From F23-B02 sp963629425 (GTDB taxonomy: Bacteria > Bacillota > Clostridia > Oscillospirales > Oscillospiraceae), in NCBI GenBank assembly GCA_963629425.1, contig CAVGIU010000031.1:1-15980 (forward strand): a stretch of 15,980 nt of DNA, written 5' to 3'. The notes under the pieces are model-generated. The model had not been told where the DNA came from. It searched no databases and saw nothing but the letters and a program-made list of their open reading frames with translations. How positions within the stretch are numbered: position 1 is the stretch's first letter; each line of letters begins with the position of its first letter. The position numbers and the translations under genes were made by a program. Below are positions 15,449 to 15,980 of this stretch, in pieces.

Positions 15449-15487
15449 ACTTTCAAAATTTTTTTATTGTAAAGGAGCCAAAAGAAA

Positions 15488-15980
15488 ATGTTCAAGTTCA
15501 CAGAAGAGCAGATCATGATCCGCGACATGGTGAGAGAGTTCACCAAAAACGAGGTAGAGCCCCGCGATAAGTGGATGGACGAAAACGGTTTTGACTGGGA
15601 TGTTCATAAGAAGCTGTGCGAAGCAGGTCTGATGGGTATTCACCTTCCCGAGCAGTACGGCGGTGGCGGCGGCGACGCTGTCATGAGCGAGATCGTCATC
15701 AACGAGATAGCAAAGGGCAGCGCTTCTGTCGCTCTGTTTCTCGATGCAGACTGGCTGGCAGCAGACATGATTTATGTCCACGGCAACGAAGAGCAGAAGA
15801 ATCATTACCTCCCCCTCGCAGCTGAAGGCAAGATCTTTGCATTCGGTCTGACCGAGTCCAACGCAGGCTCCGACGCAGCGGCTATCAAGTCCGTCGCAGC
15901 AAAGCAGCCCGACGGCAGCTACGTTCTCAACGGCGGCAAGGCATGGATCACCAACTCCGGCGTTGCAGACTACTACCTCA
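15488..15980 (+). CDS. Acyl-CoA dehydrogenase family protein (N-terminal part, cut by window end)
   Basis: The first 164 codons are in the window and the frame stays open to the edge. It begins MFKFTEEQIMIRDMVREF, a typical helical N-terminus of the family. It contains GLMGIHLPEQYGG (47-59) and the beta-domain signature FGLTESNAGSD (118-128), followed by VLNGGKAWITNSG (146-158), which contact FAD and substrate. The ATG at 15488 has AAAGGAG (15471-15477) 10 bases upstream. Codon choice is more uniform than in the dcw genes (mostly GCA for Ala, AAC, GAC, AAG, GGC, ATC). With the perfect -35 box this suggests high expression, as for butyryl-CoA dehydrogenases of fermenting clostridia. The catalytic Glu lies outside the window, so substrate class is open. 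It differs clearly from the minus-strand dehydrogenase. Confidence 0.93.
   Translation, partial: MFKFTEEQIMIRDMVREFTKNEVEPRDKWMDENGFDWDVHKKLCEAGLMGIHLPEQYGGGGGDAVMSEIVINEIAKGSASVALFLDADWLAADMIYVHGNEEQKNHYLPLAAEGKIFAFGLTESNAGSDAAAIKSVAAKQPDGSYVLNGGKAWITNSGVADYYL

Larger units (their letters stand above)
15071..15487. other. Divergent intergenic region between regulator and plus-strand acyl-CoA dehydrogenase
   Basis: 417 bases with no convincing gene. It contains a minus-strand promoter (15108-15136), a 14-base palindrome (15150-15163), a 7-base inverted pair TCTGACA/TGTCAGA (15250-15256 and 15274-15280), a plus-strand promoter (15314-15342) and a structured 5' leader (15349-15487). The segment CCATAGCTGTAACTGT (15215-15230) has its complement split in two in the leader: ACAGTTACAG (15387-15396) and ACAGCTATGG (15404-15413). 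The region is more AT-rich than the flanking genes, as expected of a control region. Confidence 0.8.

Noticed and set aside
15459..15465. T7 run in the plus-strand leader read as an attenuator terminator
   Set aside because: The run begins 10 bases after the end of the large stem and no GC-rich stem abuts it, so intrinsic termination is unlikely.
1..15980. CRISPR array, tRNA/rRNA genes, insertion sequences, phage genes
   Set aside because: No regularly spaced repeats, cloverleaf-like segments, transposase motifs or terminal repeats were seen anywhere in the window.

Overview
The window is a chromosomal segment of a Gram-positive bacterium, most likely a clostridium of the Oscillospiraceae/Ruminococcaceae kind. 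The evidence is a Bacillota-type division and cell wall (dcw) cluster with a SpoVD-like PASTA transpeptidase, DivIB/FtsQ and a charged FtsL. MurE carries the DNPR signature of meso-diaminopimelate peptidoglycan. Shine-Dalgarno sites are strong GGAGG types throughout, and TTG starts occur. The genus assignment is inference.

Region 1 (about 58-12562, minus strand) is the dcw cluster. In transcription order it reads mraZ, rsmH, ftsL, spoVD-like PBP, murE, mraY, ftsW, murG, murA, ftsQ, ftsZ. It has a clear sigma-A promoter with MraZ-type operator repeats upstream of mraZ, a second promoter directly before ftsZ, and a strong terminator followed by another long palindrome after ftsZ. Together the genes make UDP-MurNAc precursors (murA, murE), lipid I and lipid II (mraY, murG), polymerise and crosslink them at the septum (ftsW, PBP, ftsL, ftsQ) and place the Z ring (ftsZ). 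murB, murC, murD, murF and ftsA are not in the cluster.

Region 2 (12588-15113, minus strand) is a two-gene operon. It encodes a multidomain YtoI-like regulator (winged helix, DRTGG, two CBS, hot-dog fold) followed after 4 bases by an acyl-CoA dehydrogenase, with its own promoter and terminator.

Region 3 (15071-15980) is a 417-base divergent intergenic region. It holds promoters in both directions, several inverted repeats and a structured 5' leader, followed by the start of a second acyl-CoA dehydrogenase on the plus strand, cut by the window edge. The best candidate for an under-described system is this divergent module: a DNA-binding protein with nucleotide-sensing and acyl-CoA-fold domains sitting between two acyl-CoA dehydrogenases.
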